This document shows, piece after piece, positions 17,031 to 27,058 of a stretch of 64,000 nt of DNA (the stretch's first letter is position 1; every line of letters begins with the position of its first letter). Below the pieces are notes generated by a model that was not told the DNA's origin, searched no databases, and saw only the letters and a program-made list of their open reading frames with translations. Source of the DNA: DATBLE01 sp963719325 (GTDB taxonomy: Bacteria; Actinomycetota; Thermoleophilia; Gaiellales; Gaiellaceae). Position numbers and translations under genes: made by a program. The stretch spans positions 111,024 to 175,023 of the forward strand of contig CAVRBW010000011.1 of assembly GCA_963719325.1 (NCBI GenBank). Direction: 5' to 3'.

Positions 17031-17486
17031 CTAGGGAAGCTCGGCGCGCATCACCCAGGCGCCGCCGCGCTCCCCGACCTTCGTGAAGCCGTGCTTCTCG
17101 TAGAGATGGATCGCGGGGTTGTCGGGCTCGACGCTGAGGCTGACCCGCGCGTAGCCCCCTGCGCGCGCCTCGCCGAGCAGCTCGGTGAGCAGCTCCTCGC
17201 CGAGTCCCTTGCCGCGCCTGCTCGGCACGACGGCGATCGTCAGCTCGGGTGTCTCCTCGTCGACGAATCCGTACCCCGGCTCGTCCTCGGAGAACGTCCG
17301 GTACCAGGCGGCCCCGACCGGCTGGAACTCGTCGATCGCGACGACCGCGGTGTCTCCCGGCCGACCCCAACCCGCGACGTACCGCTCCAGCGGCACGTCG
17401 GCCTCGTTCCCCCAGCGGGCGTAGTAGGCGTGGCGCAGCATGTCGCGAAGGAACGGGAGGTCCTGGGCGCCCGCGCGGCGCAGCAT
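17031..17486 (-). CDS. GNAT family N-acetyltransferase
   Basis: 151 aa. Motif A is present as TIAVVPSRRGKGLGEELL, followed by VEPDNPAIHLYEKHGF (motif B). Substrate unknown. It begins 7 bp after the glyoxalase stop and 31 bp before the cyclase start, so it is likely part of the long transcript from the E1-alpha promoter. Confidence 0.88.
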   Translation of the reverse strand: MLRRAGAQDLPFLRDMLRHAYYARWGNEADVPLERYVAGWGRPGDTAVVAIDEFQPVGAAWYRTFSEDEPGYGFVDEETPELTIAVVPSRRGKGLGEELLTELLGEARAGGYARVSLSVEPDNPAIHLYEKHGFTKVGERGGAWVMRAELP

Positions 17487-17493
17487 TGCCGCC

Positions 17494-17817
17494 CTACACC
17501 TCCTCGGTGAGCTGGATGCGGTTTCCGTCGGGATCGAACACGTCCAGGATCCTCACCTGCCCGTGGAGCTCGACGATCACACCGACCTCGATCCCGACGG
17601 CGCGCAGCCGCTCCGCCTCGGCCCGGAGGTCCGGCACGGCGATCGAGGCGACCCCGCCCTCGTCACCGCTCGACTCCCAGAGGGCGATCTCCATGTCGCC
17701 CTTCCGAAGGCGGATCCACCGGGCCTCCTCGTCGGCGAAGGTCTCTTCGAAGCCGAGGACACCGGTGTAGAAGGCGCGCCCGGCTTCGAGGTCGCGGACG
17801 CGGTACCAGACGTTCAC
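17494..17817 (-). CDS. Glyoxalase/VOC-fold protein
   Basis: 107 aa, one VOC (glyoxalase I / bleomycin-resistance / extradiol dioxygenase) domain: YRVRDLEAGRAFYTGVLGF at the start and FDPDGNRIQL at the end. The last glutamate-type ligand position appears as Q in RIQL, so metal binding is uncertain. GTG start 4 bp after the E2 stop, hence co-transcribed with the dehydrogenase genes. Confidence 0.85.
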   Translation of the reverse strand: MNVWYRVRDLEAGRAFYTGVLGFEETFADEEARWIRLRKGDMEIALWESSGDEGGVASIAVPDLRAEAERLRAVGIEVGVIVELHGQVRILDVFDPDGNRIQLTEEV

Positions 17818-17821
17818 GGCG

Positions 17822-19036
17822 TCACAGCGTCAGGGCCGGCTCTTCGAGGAGCTCCTTGACGGTCTGGAGGAACTCGGCTGCCGGCGCGCCGTCGACTGCA
17901 CGGTGATCGAACGTCCCCACCAGGGTGGTCATCGGCCGCACCGCGACCTCGCCGCCGACGGGCACCGCACGATCCTCGATCGCCCCGACCGCGACGATCG
18001 CGGCCTGCGGCGGGTTGAGAACCGCCGTGAACCGCTCGACCCGGAACATCCCGAGGTTGGAGATCGTGAAGGTGCCGCCTTCGATGTCCTCCTGGCGCAG
18101 CTTGCCCTCCCGCGCCCGCGAGACGAGATCGGCGCGGGCGGCTGCGATCTCCGCGAGCCGGAGCCGCTCGGCGCTGCGGATGACGGGGACGACGAGACCC
18201 TGAGGCGCGGCGACCGCGATGCCGACGTTCGCCGCGGGGAAGCGGAGGATGGCGTCGTCCGCGTACTGGGCGTTCACCTCGCGGTGGCGCATCAACGCCG
18301 CCGCGCACACCTTCGTCAGAACGTCCGTCACGGTGGCGCGGACATCAGGATCGCGCTCGCGCACGCGAGCGAGAACCTCGTTCACACGGGTCATGTCCGC
18401 CGAGACCTGGAGCTGGAACACCGGCACCTGCCACGCCTCGGTCAGACGGCGCGCGATCGTCCGGCGGACGCTCGTCAGCTCGATACGCTCGACCTCGCCT
18501 GGCGGCGGCGCGACGGCCGGTGCCGGCGCGGCCTGCGGCGGCGCGACGGCGGCCTGCTCCACGTCCTCGGCGACGATCCGACCTTCGGGCCCGGTCCCGG
18601 CCAGCGCCGCGAGGTCGATCCCGCGCTCACGGGCGATCCGGCGCGCGAGCGGCGAGGCCTTGATGCGGCCGCCGTTCGTGCGCGCCTCCACCGGAGCGGG
18701 CGCAGCCACGCGCTCGTCCGCCTGCTCGGGCTCCACCTCTCGATCCGCGGAGACCGTCTCCGACGGTTCCGGCTCGGTGCGCACCTCGGGGACCTCTTCG
18801 CCGGGCTCGCCGATCACGGCGACCGTCCTGCCCACCGGCACCTCGCCTTCGGAGACGACGATCTTCAGCAGGACCCCGGCGACCTCGGCCTCGACCTCCT
18901 GCGTCACCTTGTCGGTGTCCAGCTCGTAGAGCGGCTCGCCCTTCGTCACCGCGTCGCCCTCCGACTTCAGCCAGCGGACGATCGTGCCGGCCTCCATCCC
19001 CTGCCCGAGGCGGGGCAGGATCACCTCGCTAGCCAT
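17822..19036 (-). CDS. 2-oxoacid dehydrogenase E2 (dihydrolipoamide acyltransferase)
   Basis: 404 aa. The lipoyl domain carries the modified lysine in ELDTDKVTQE (K43); a Glu/Pro-rich linker follows; the peripheral-subunit-binding domain is SPLARRIARERGIDLAAL; the catalytic domain ends with the active-site DHRAVDGA motif. It passes the acyl group from E1 to CoA. Its start overlaps E1-beta by 8 bp. Sequence alone does not separate pyruvate, branched-chain and acetoin versions. Confidence 0.93.
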   Translation of the reverse strand: MASEVILPRLGQGMEAGTIVRWLKSEGDAVTKGEPLYELDTDKVTQEVEAEVAGVLLKIVVSEGEVPVGRTVAVIGEPGEEVPEVRTEPEPSETVSADREVEPEQADERVAAPAPVEARTNGGRIKASPLARRIARERGIDLAALAGTGPEGRIVAEDVEQAAVAPPQAAPAPAVAPPPGEVERIELTSVRRTIARRLTEAWQVPVFQLQVSADMTRVNEVLARVRERDPDVRATVTDVLTKVCAAALMRHREVNAQYADDAILRFPAANVGIAVAAPQGLVVPVIRSAERLRLAEIAAARADLVSRAREGKLRQEDIEGGTFTISNLGMFRVERFTAVLNPPQAAIVAVGAIEDRAVPVGGEVAVRPMTTLVGTFDHRAVDGAPAAEFLQTVKELLEEPALTL

Positions 19037-20012
19037 TACGGCCCACCGTCCTCCGGATCGCGTCGAGCACGTCCGCCTTGTGCGGGACGACGAAGTTCTC
19101 CATCACCGGGGCGAACGGGACCGGCGCGAACTTCGCCCCCACTCGCTCGATCGGCGCATCCAGCCAGTCAAAGGCCTGGTACTGGACCACGGCCGCCACC
19201 TCTGCTCCGAATCCCCCACGCACGACCGCCTCGTGGGCGACCACGCAGCGATTCGTCTTCTTCACCGAGTCGACCAGGGTCTGCTCGTCGAGGGGCTGGA
19301 GCGTGCGCGGATCGACGACCTCGACGGAGATGCCCTCTTGCTCGGCGTCGCCTGCGGCCGCGAGCGCCTCGTGCACGAGGCGGCCGGTCGCGATCACGGT
19401 CACGTCCTCGCCCTCGCGGTGAACGCGCGCCTGCCCGAGCGGGATCGGCTCGAGCTGCTCGGGCACCTCCTCCTTGATCGGGTAGAGCGTTCGGTGCTCG
19501 AAGAAGAGGACGGTGTTGTCGTCGTAGATCGACGACCAGAGCAGGCCGCGGACGTCGGTCGGGGTCGAGGCGAAGACCACCTTCAAGCCGGGCACGTGGA
19601 CGAACCACGCCTCGACCTGCTGCGCGTGTTGCGCGCCCGGCGACCAGCCCGCGCCGCCCTGCGTCCGGACGGTCAGCGGAACCTTCAGCTGCCCCCCTGA
19701 CATGTAGCGGTGCTTCGCCGCCTGGTTGACGATCTGCTCCATCGCCAGGGTCGTGAAGTCCTCGTACATGATCTCGACGACGGGGCGCATCCCCTGCATC
19801 GCCGCGCCGATCCCCGCCCCGACGAGGGCCATCTCGGAGATCGGAGTGTTCCGCACCCGTTCCGGGCCGAACTCGGCGAGCATCCCCTGGGTGACGCCCA
19901 TCGACCCGCCCATCTCGGCGATGTCCTCGCCCATGATGAACACGTCGTCGTCGTCGCGCATCGCCCGCGAGAGCGCGTCGCGGACAGCCTCCCTGTAGGT
20001 CATCTCCGCCAT
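19029..20012 (-). CDS. 2-oxoacid dehydrogenase E1 component, beta subunit
   Basis: 327 aa. Typical E1-beta features: YREAVRDALSRAM, GEDIAEMGG, the ThDP-site glutamate in RNTPISEMALVGAGIG, and VPLTVRTQGG; the C-terminal transketolase domain ends with MENFVVPHKADVLDAIRR. It forms the alpha2-beta2 E1 heterotetramer with the next gene. Its ATG shares one base with the E1-alpha stop (TGATG). Confidence 0.94.
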   Translation of the reverse strand: MAEMTYREAVRDALSRAMRDDDDVFIMGEDIAEMGGSMGVTQGMLAEFGPERVRNTPISEMALVGAGIGAAMQGMRPVVEIMYEDFTTLAMEQIVNQAAKHRYMSGGQLKVPLTVRTQGGAGWSPGAQHAQQVEAWFVHVPGLKVVFASTPTDVRGLLWSSIYDDNTVLFFEHRTLYPIKEEVPEQLEPIPLGQARVHREGEDVTVIATGRLVHEALAAAGDAEQEGISVEVVDPRTLQPLDEQTLVDSVKKTNRCVVAHEAVVRGGFGAEVAAVVQYQAFDWLDAPIERVGAKFAPVPFAPVMENFVVPHKADVLDAIRRTVGRNG

Positions 20013-20986
20013 CAGGCGTACACGTTCTTGAGCGCGTCTTCGGGCTTCGGGTCGGTGCCCGACTTCGCGAACGCGACCGACGCGTCCGCGATCCCCTGCG
20101 CCTCCTGGTCGAGCGCGTCGAACTCCTCGTCGGCGAGGCCCAGCTTCTCCCGCAGCTTGACGATCGGATCCTGGGTCTCGCGAAGCTCCTGCTGCTCGCC
20201 TTTCGGCCTGTACACCTGGGGATCGCCGACGTAGTGGCCGACGAGGCGGTACGTCTCGCAGACGAGCAGGACGGGCCCCTTGCCGCTGCGGGCGTAGTCG
20301 AGCGCGCGCTTCGCTGCTCGGTGGACCGCCTCGACGTCCTGCCCGTCGACCTTCGCGGAATGCATGCCGAACGCGACCGCGCGCTTCTCCATGTCCTGGA
20401 TCGGGAGCTGCTGCGCTGCGGGGGTCGACTCGGCGTAGTGGTTGTTCTCCAGCACGTAGACGGCAGGCACCTTCCAGAGCTGGCCGAGGTTGAGCGACTC
20501 GTGGAAGGTGCCGATGTTGGTCGCCCCGTCGCCGAAGAAGGCAACCGAGACCCGGGGCTCGCCGCGCAGCTTGAACGCGAGCGCGGCACCGGTGATCGCC
20601 GGCAACCCACCGCCGACGACCGCGTTCGCGCCGAGGTTTCCACGCTCGACGTCGTAGAGGTGCATCGAGCCGCCGTAGCCATGCGAGCAGCCCTCCAGCT
20701 TTCCGTACAGCTCCGCCATCACCTCGTTCGGGTGCGTGCCCCGGGCGAGCGTGTGCCCGTGCGCACGGTGGGTGGAGGCGAAGACGTCACCGTCCTCCAT
20801 CGCCTGGCAGACGCCGACCGCGACTGCTTCCTGGCCGATCGCGACGTGGAGGAAGCCGGGAAGCTCGCCCGCGCGGAAACGCTCTTCGACCTTCTCCTCG
20901 AAGTGCCTGATCAGGAGCATCTCCCGCAAGAACTCGCGCAGCCGTTCTTGCGAGAGCGAGCCCCGCTTGCTCTCGACCTTTGCCAC
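20012..20986 (-). CDS. 2-oxoacid dehydrogenase E1 component, alpha subunit (pyruvate/acetoin type)
   Basis: 324 aa. The ThDP-binding motif is complete (VAFFGDGATNIGTFHES ... LENN). ENNHYAESTP and the GQEAVAVGV and GYGGSMHL segments are closest in pattern to pyruvate and acetoin dehydrogenase E1-alpha. First gene of the E1a-E1b-E2-VOC-GNAT run. The GTG start lacks a Shine-Dalgarno sequence but has TAAACT 7 nt upstream, so a leaderless message is likely. A longer open frame upstream (to 21406) lies antisense to a real plus-strand gene and is not used. Confidence 0.93.
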   Translation of the reverse strand: MAKVESKRGSLSQERLREFLREMLLIRHFEEKVEERFRAGELPGFLHVAIGQEAVAVGVCQAMEDGDVFASTHRAHGHTLARGTHPNEVMAELYGKLEGCSHGYGGSMHLYDVERGNLGANAVVGGGLPAITGAALAFKLRGEPRVSVAFFGDGATNIGTFHESLNLGQLWKVPAVYVLENNHYAESTPAAQQLPIQDMEKRAVAFGMHSAKVDGQDVEAVHRAAKRALDYARSGKGPVLLVCETYRLVGHYVGDPQVYRPKGEQQELRETQDPIVKLREKLGLADEEFDALDQEAQGIADASVAFAKSGTDPKPEDALKNVYA

Positions 20987-21013
20987 GGGAGTGAGTTTAT
21001 GCTCCGGCCCATG
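20984..21013. promoter_or_regulatory. Overlapping divergent -10 boxes
   Basis: Minus strand TAAACT (20999-20994) sits 7 nt before the E1-alpha GTG. Plus strand TATGCT (20998-21003) sits 7 nt before the ATG at 21011. The two hexamers overlap, so both divergent genes appear to be transcribed, without leaders, from one shared site. Seen in sequence; promoter function inferred. Confidence 0.5.
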
Positions 21014-21652
21014 ACCCTCGTCGCGCAGTGGGAGCGCATCCAGGCAGACCTTTCCGCGGACTGGGCGGATGCACGGCTTGCGCTGCGCATCGCCGATGAG
21101 AGCCGGGCCGCCCGAGCCGGCGCGCTGCTCGGGCCGCTGATGCCGGGCCGAGCACGGACACTCTTCTTCGTCACCGCCGCGCGACACGGAGCCGGGCCGG
21201 CTCCCGCTGCCGTCGGACGCGCGCTCGCCCGACTCGACGCCGAGGGGATCGGCGGCGAGCTGTCGCTGGTCGGAGCCGGTCAAGCGGTCGTCGAGGAGGC
21301 GGCGGACAAGGAGCTGCTCGCCGAGCGCTGGGACGATTCTTTGACGACGCTCCCGGCGGACTGGACCGACCTCTACCTCGAGGTGGAGCTGACCTCCAGC
21401 GACCATCTGGATCCGGCCGCCCTCGCCCTCGCGCCGGTGAATCCCGCCCGCTACGGCGGAACGCCTGGATTCCGCTTTCGCTGCGGGCGTCGGTTCGGCT
21501 ACGGCGCCTCGCCCGGGATGGTACGGCGCTGCCTCGCTCGGCTCGACGAGCGCGACATCCCCGGCACGATCCGCATCCTGCGCGCGCTGTCGGACACGAA
21601 GCCGGTCGGGACGCAGGGCCCCGTCTGGTACGTCGGCGGCAAGGTCGTGTAG
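21011..21652 (+). CDS. Hypothetical protein, 213 aa
   Basis: No family recognised. It is a soluble protein with two halves that both contain a 'GxGPAPxAVGRALARLDxxGIxG' / 'GYGASPGMVRRCLARLDERDIPG' pattern, suggesting an internal duplication of about 100 residues. There is no signal peptide or membrane segment. Start chosen at 21011 because TATGCT lies 7 nt upstream; an in-frame ATG at 20999 overlaps that box. Confidence 0.75.
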   Translation: MTLVAQWERIQADLSADWADARLALRIADESRAARAGALLGPLMPGRARTLFFVTAARHGAGPAPAAVGRALARLDAEGIGGELSLVGAGQAVVEEAADKELLAERWDDSLTTLPADWTDLYLEVELTSSDHLDPAALALAPVNPARYGGTPGFRFRCGRRFGYGASPGMVRRCLARLDERDIPGTIRILRALSDTKPVGTQGPVWYVGGKVV

Positions 21653-21669
21653 GTCGTGCTCCTCTGCTG

Positions 21670-21939
21670 ATGGCGGACCCGGCCTCCTGGCTCGTGATCG
21701 AGCGGGGATGGGCGGTCCTCGCCGCAGACGGCAGCACGATCGGCAGCGTCGAAGAGACGCTCGGCGATCCAGAGCTGGACATCTTCGCCGGCCTGGCGAT
21801 CGCCACCGGGCTCCTGTCCAAGCCGCGCTATGTGTCCGCCGAGCGCGTCCGCGAGATCAGAGACGGCCAAATCACGCTCGACGTCCTGCCGAGCGAGGTC
21901 GGGCAGCTCGGGCCGTACGAACCGCCCCGGACCGCCTGA
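21670..21939 (+). CDS. Small PRC-barrel-like (DUF2171-type) protein
   Basis: 89 aa. The pattern WLVIERGWAVLAADGSTIGSVEETLGD ... IFAGLAIATG ... KPRYVSAERVREIRDGQITLDV matches PRC-barrel or DUF2171 stress-linked small proteins. It lies 17 bp downstream of the previous gene on the same strand. The 169-bp palindromic element A begins 14 bp after its stop. Confidence 0.75.
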   Translation: MADPASWLVIERGWAVLAADGSTIGSVEETLGDPELDIFAGLAIATGLLSKPRYVSAERVREIRDGQITLDVLPSEVGQLGPYEPPRTA

Positions 21940-21953
21940 CCCCATGCGGAGGC

Positions 21954-22122
21954 CCAGAGGGTTGATCGGCAATTCCTCGCCACGCGGCTGGTGGCTGAGA
22001 CACGGCGCCGGCTGACGCCGTCCGTCCTCGCCCGTATTCGCGATACGACCTCGGACGGGCGGCGTCCCCGGCTTGGTCTCAGCCATCCCCGCATCGACGG
22101 CAATTACCAATCAACCATCTGG
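21954..22122 (+). repeat. 169-bp palindromic element, copy A
   Basis: A non-coding element almost entirely made of nested inverted repeats. The ends are imperfect about 20-bp terminal inverted repeats of pattern CCAGAKGGTTGATYGGYAATT. Inside are GTGGCTGAGAC / GTCTCAGCCAT, then GACGCCGTCCGTCC / GGACGGGCGGCGTC, then CGTAT / ATACG. A second 169-bp copy in the same orientation is at 28426-28594. It lies between the PRC-like gene and the holin-like gene. No ORF of its own. Confidence 0.9.
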
Positions 22123-22152
22123 TGTTTTCGCCGCAGACACTGCGGTAAGGTC

Positions 22153-22551
22153 ATGTCAGTGGCCGCTGTGAAGGTGAACGGGGTGGGCTGGGCGGCGAAA
22201 GAGGTCGTCGAGCGGGTGCGTTCCATCGCGCGCCTCGAGGTGGAGCTGGCGCTGCTCGAGGTGAAGAGGAAGCTCGTCCGGATCGCCGTCGGGATCGGGC
22301 TCGGCGTCGGCGCTGCCGTCTTCGCGCTGTTCGGGCTCGCCTTCCTGGCCGCCGGCGGCGCGGCTGCGCTCGCGCTCGTCCTGCCCGTGTGGGCGGCGCT
22401 GCTGATCGTCGGCGGAACGCTCCTGGGAGCGGCCGTCGCGCTCGTGGCGCTCGCCGGAGCCTCATTCAAGCAGGGAACCCCGCCGGTGCCGGAGGAGGCG
22501 ATCGAGGAGGCCCGCCGGACGGCAGAGGTGTTGAAGAGCGATGGCCGCTAG
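22153..22551 (+). CDS. Phage-holin-3_6-family (DUF1469-like) membrane protein
   Basis: About 132 aa. An amphipathic N-terminal helix (VERVRSIARLEVELALLEVKRK) and two membrane segments (GVGAAVFALFGLAFLAAG and ALVLPVWAALLIVGG) match the actinobacterial 'phage holin family' proteins, which in cellular genomes sit beside DUF3618 genes and are probably envelope-stress proteins, not lysis proteins. An alternative GTG at 22159 has TAAGGT 7 nt upstream. It overlaps the next gene by 11 bp. Confidence 0.8.
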   Translation: MSVAAVKVNGVGWAAKEVVERVRSIARLEVELALLEVKRKLVRIAVGIGLGVGAAVFALFGLAFLAAGGAAALALVLPVWAALLIVGGTLLGAAVALVALAGASFKQGTPPVPEEAIEEARRTAEVLKSDGR

Positions 22552-22780
22552 GTCGACGGAAGAGGTCAAGCGTCAGATCGCGTCCGAGCGAGAGCGGCTC
22601 GGAAGCGCCGTGCACGCGCTTCGCTCACAGGCGGGAACGGTCCGCCGGCGGCTGCCGCTGATTGCGATCGGGACAGCCGGCGCGGGCGTCGCCCTCCGCA
22701 CGGTCGCCAGGCGCGTTTTTTCGCGAAACCGGCGGGGGAGAGAAAAGCGTGCGCGCTTCCCCTTCCTCGACGGCCGCTGA
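22541..22780 (+). CDS. DUF3618 family protein
   Basis: 79 aa. The DUF3618 opening is clear (RSTEEVKRQIASERERLGSAVHALR), followed by a membrane helix (LPLIAIGTAGAGVAL) and a basic tail. Function unknown; the usual partner is the holin-type gene just upstream, which it overlaps. It also overlaps the start of the YihY gene by 32 bp. Confidence 0.85.
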   Translation: MAARSTEEVKRQIASERERLGSAVHALRSQAGTVRRRLPLIAIGTAGAGVALRTVARRVFSRNRRGREKRARFPFLDGR

Positions 22781-23636
22781 GCGAAGCGTTTCCTCTCCCA
22801 CCCGGCTGCACGTACGCGAATGGTTCGTGGTGTTCAAGCGGACGGGAAAGCGCTTCCTCGCCGACGACTGCATGGGCCTCGCCCAGGAGGTCGCGTTCAG
22901 CTCCCTGCTCGCGTTCTTCCCGGCCGTGATCCTGGCGATCGGCATGCTCGGACTGATCGGCCCCGGAGCCTACGACTCGCTCCATCGCCTGCTCGGCACG
23001 GTGGCTCCCGGCGCGGTCCTGGATGCGATCGACATCGCCAAGGAGAGCGCCGCCGGCCGCGGAGGCTCGGCGCTCGCGCTCGCCGTCGGAACCGTCGGCG
23101 CCCTCTGGGCGGCGAGCGGGGCGACGGGCTCGGTGATCAAGGCGGTGAACCGTGCGAACGAGCTGCCCGAGACTCGACCGTTCTGGCGGGTTCGCCTGCT
23201 CGCGATCGGCCTCGTCCTCGCCACGGGGGCCGTCACGGCAGCCGTCTTCGTGTTGATCGTCTTCGGTGGACCGCTCGGGGACGCAGTTGCTCGCCGGGCC
23301 AAGCTGGACGGCAGCTTCAACGTGCTCTGGGACGCCCTCCGCTGGCCGATCGCCTTCGCAGGCATCCTCGTCTTCTTCGCGCTCGTCTACTATCTGGCGC
23401 CGAGCCGGCGGCCGCTGAGCTGGCGCTGGATCACGCCCGGCTCGCTCCTGGGCGCGCTGCTCTGGCTCGCAGTCTCCGGTCTCTTCGCGCTCTACACGGC
23501 CTTCTCCAGCTCGTACGACCGCACCTACGGGTCCCTCGCCGGCGCGATCGTGCTCCTGCTCTGGCTCTACTACTCGGCGCTGGCGCTCCTGCTCGGCGCC
23601 GAGCTGAACGCGGAGCTCGAGCGCCGCGCGACCTAG
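22749..23636 (+). CDS. YihY/virulence factor BrkB family membrane protein
   Basis: 295 aa with about six membrane segments. Family hallmarks: FLADDCMGLAQEVAFSSLLAFFPAVI near the start, ALWAASGATGSVIKAVNRAN in the middle, and a C-terminal YGSLAGAIVLLLWLYYSALALLLGAELNAELE. GTG start with GGGGGAGAG 6 nt upstream. The role is unproven; the old 'RNase BN' label does not apply. Its TAG interlocks with the pheT stop in a shared CTAG (4-bp convergent overlap). Confidence 0.9.
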   Translation: MRASPSSTAAERSVSSPTRLHVREWFVVFKRTGKRFLADDCMGLAQEVAFSSLLAFFPAVILAIGMLGLIGPGAYDSLHRLLGTVAPGAVLDAIDIAKESAAGRGGSALALAVGTVGALWAASGATGSVIKAVNRANELPETRPFWRVRLLAIGLVLATGAVTAAVFVLIVFGGPLGDAVARRAKLDGSFNVLWDALRWPIAFAGILVFFALVYYLAPSRRPLSWRWITPGSLLGALLWLAVSGLFALYTAFSSSYDRTYGSLAGAIVLLLWLYYSALALLLGAELNAELERRAT

Positions 23637-25923
23637 CCGCCGCGGAGCTCGGCGCCGAACCGATCCCGAAGCGCCTCGACGATGCGCTGCCGAAGCCCGG
23701 CCGCGTCCTCGTCCGAGAGCGTCCGCTCGTCCGACTGGAAGACGAGGGCGAGCGCGACCGACTTACGTCCTTCGCCCACCTGGTCGCCCCGGTAGACGTC
23801 GAAGACCCTGGCGTCCCGGAGCTCCGCACCGGCCGCCTGTCTGGCCGCGTCGACGAGCTCGCCGGCAGGGACGTCGTCGGAGACTGCGACCGCGAGGTCC
23901 TGGCGAACGGGCGGGTACGTGATCACGTCCTCGTACGCGATCGTCTCCGGCACCTGCTCGAAGAGCGTCGCGAGGTCGAGCTCGAAGGCGCTCCAGCCCC
24001 GCAGGAGCGCGGGGTGGAGCTCGCCGACCCAGCCCGCGTCGATTCTGGCGCCCTTGCCCGGGTGCAGGAAGTCCTCCCGCGCGCGCTCGAAGCGCGCGTC
24101 CACATGCAATGCCTCGAGCAGCGTCTCGACGACACCCTTCGCCCGGAAGAACCCGGCCGACAGGATCGCGCCGACGCGCCAGCGCTCGTCGGGAAGCTGC
24201 CCGGCGACGGGAAGGTAGACGCGGGCGATCTCGAACAGCGCCACCTCGGCCGCACCGGCATCGACGTTGCGCCGGCCGGCGTCGACGAGGCTCGGCAGCA
24301 GGGCGGTGCGCAGCGCCGTGTGCTCGGTGGTCAACGGCGTCGGCAGCCGCAGCCCGTCCGGGCTCGTCTGCGCGCGGACGAGGCTCGGCGTGTACGTCTC
24401 CGAAAGCCCGCAGCCGAGCAGCACGTCCTCGACCTCACGCCGAAGGCGCTGGTCGCGGGTCAGCCGCCCGAAGAGCTCCCGCCGCTGCGGCAACGTGAAG
24501 GGCACGCGATCGAGCTCGAAGCGCGCGACTTCCTCGACGACGTCGATCTCGCGCGTCACGTCGCGGGCGCGCCACGTCGGCACCGTCGCCTGCCAGTCCG
24601 CCGCGACCTCGAAACCGAGACGTTCGAGGATCTCGCGCTGGCGCTCCGGCGGGGTGACGACGCCGTTCAACGCGTCCGCTCGAGCCGGGCGGTAGCTCAC
24701 CACGGCGGGCGCCGGAAGCTCCGTCCGAACGTCGGCCGCTCCGGTCCAGCGCCCGTCCGCGAGCGCGACGATCAACTCGCTCGCCAACCGCGCCGCCAGC
24801 TCGGCGAGATGGGGATCGACGCCCTTTTCCCACCGGTTCGACCCGTCCGTGCGGAGACCGAGACGCTCCGAGGTTTGCAGGATCCCGACGGGCTCGAAGT
24901 TCGCCGCCTCGAGGAGCACGTCGGTCGTCTCGTCGCCCACCTCGGTGTCGAGCCCGCCCATGATCGCCGCCAGCGCGACCGGCCGGCGGGCATCGGCGAT
25001 GACGAGATCGGACTGCTCGAGACGCCGCAGGGTTCCGTCCAGAGTGGTGATCTCGTCGCCGGAAGCGGCGCGTCTCACGACGATGCGCCCGTCGGACAGC
25101 TTGGTCTGGTCGAAGACGTGGAGCGGGCTCCCGAGCGCCTGCATCACGTAGTTCGTCACATCGACGACGTTCGAGATCGAGCGCATCCCGGAAGCGACCA
25201 GCCGGGCCTTCAGCCAGGGCGGCGAAGGGCCGATCCGGACGTCGCGGAAGAGGCGGCCGATGTAGACCGGGCAGCCCACGAAGTCTTCGACCCGGATGTC
25301 GACCGGCTCGTCGCCGGCGCGCGCAGGCTCGGTGCCGGGCGGCGGGGCGAGATCGAGGCCGAAGAGCGCCCCGACCTCTCGGGCGAGACCGTAGACGGAG
25401 AGCAGATCCGGACGGTTGCCGGTCACCTCGATCTCGAGGACCTCGTCGCGGATGGGGAAGAGATCGACGAGCGGTGTCCCCGGCTCGGCCGGCTCCGAGA
25501 GAACGAGGATGCCGGAGTGGTCCTGGCCGAGCTCGAGCTCCTGCTCGGAGAGGATCATCCCTGCCGAGCTCTCGCCCCGCACCGCCCGCTCTTCGATCCG
25601 CAACCCTCCCGGCAGGAGGCCGCCGGGCAAGACGACGCAGACGGTCGCTCCCGCCTCGAAGTTCCAGGCACCGCACACGATCTGACGCGGGCTCGGCTCG
25701 CCGACGTCGACCTGACACAGGCGCACGCGGTCGGCGTTCGGGTGGGCGGCGACGTCGACGACTCGGCCGACCCGGAAGTGATCGAGGTTCGCGTCGACGT
25801 CCGAGACGCCACGGTGCAGGATCCGCTCCACCTCGCACGTCGATGTCGCCAGCCGTGTCGCCAGATCGGGCAGCGGGACGTCAACCGGGACGTACTCGCG
25901 CAGCCAGGAGAGCGGGACGCGCA

Positions 25924-25924
<1 letters not shown>
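23633..25924 (-). CDS. pheT: Phenylalanine-tRNA ligase, beta subunit
   Basis: 763 aa, full length. The order is a MRVPLSWLREYV N-terminus, an EMAP/tRNA-binding domain (GRVVDVAAHPNADRVRLCQVD), B3/B4 editing domain (NVVDVTNYVM, GSPLHVFD), B5 (GFEVAADW) and the C-terminal FDX-ACB anticodon domain (YPPVRQDLAVAV). It forms the alpha2-beta2 enzyme with PheS. Its ATG shares one base with the pheS stop (TGATG), indicating coupled translation. Confidence 0.96.
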
Positions 25925-26916
<992 letters not shown>

Positions 26917-26919
<3 letters not shown>

Positions 26920-26931
26920 GAGGCGACTGTA
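26917..26931 (-). promoter_or_regulatory. Putative leaderless pheST promoter -10
   Basis: TACAGT (26931-26926) ends 6 nt before the GTG of pheS with no Shine-Dalgarno sequence. A hairpin further upstream (CCGAGGG ... CCCTCGG, about 26957-26983) may belong to the intergenic spacer. Inference from spacing only. Confidence 0.45.
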
Positions 26932-27058
26932 TCATCGGCCTTCGCGCGCCTTTCCGAGGGGCTTCGAGCAAGCCCTCGGGCCTCGTAGGTGCCCCACCTC
27001 CTCCCCGCTGCGAGCATAGCGAGGAGCTCGGCGCAGAGGTGAGCCGCGCTCGTGACCG

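Noticed and set aside
22153..22551. Prophage remnant suggested by the 'holin' name
   Set aside because: No lysin, structural or integrase genes nearby; the holin-3_6/DUF3618/YihY neighbourhood is normal cellular content in actinobacteria.
26935..27050. T-box or other leader controlling pheST (and likewise for thrS)
   Set aside because: The -10-like boxes sit 6-7 nt before the start codons, leaving no leader; no T-box core motif is visible.
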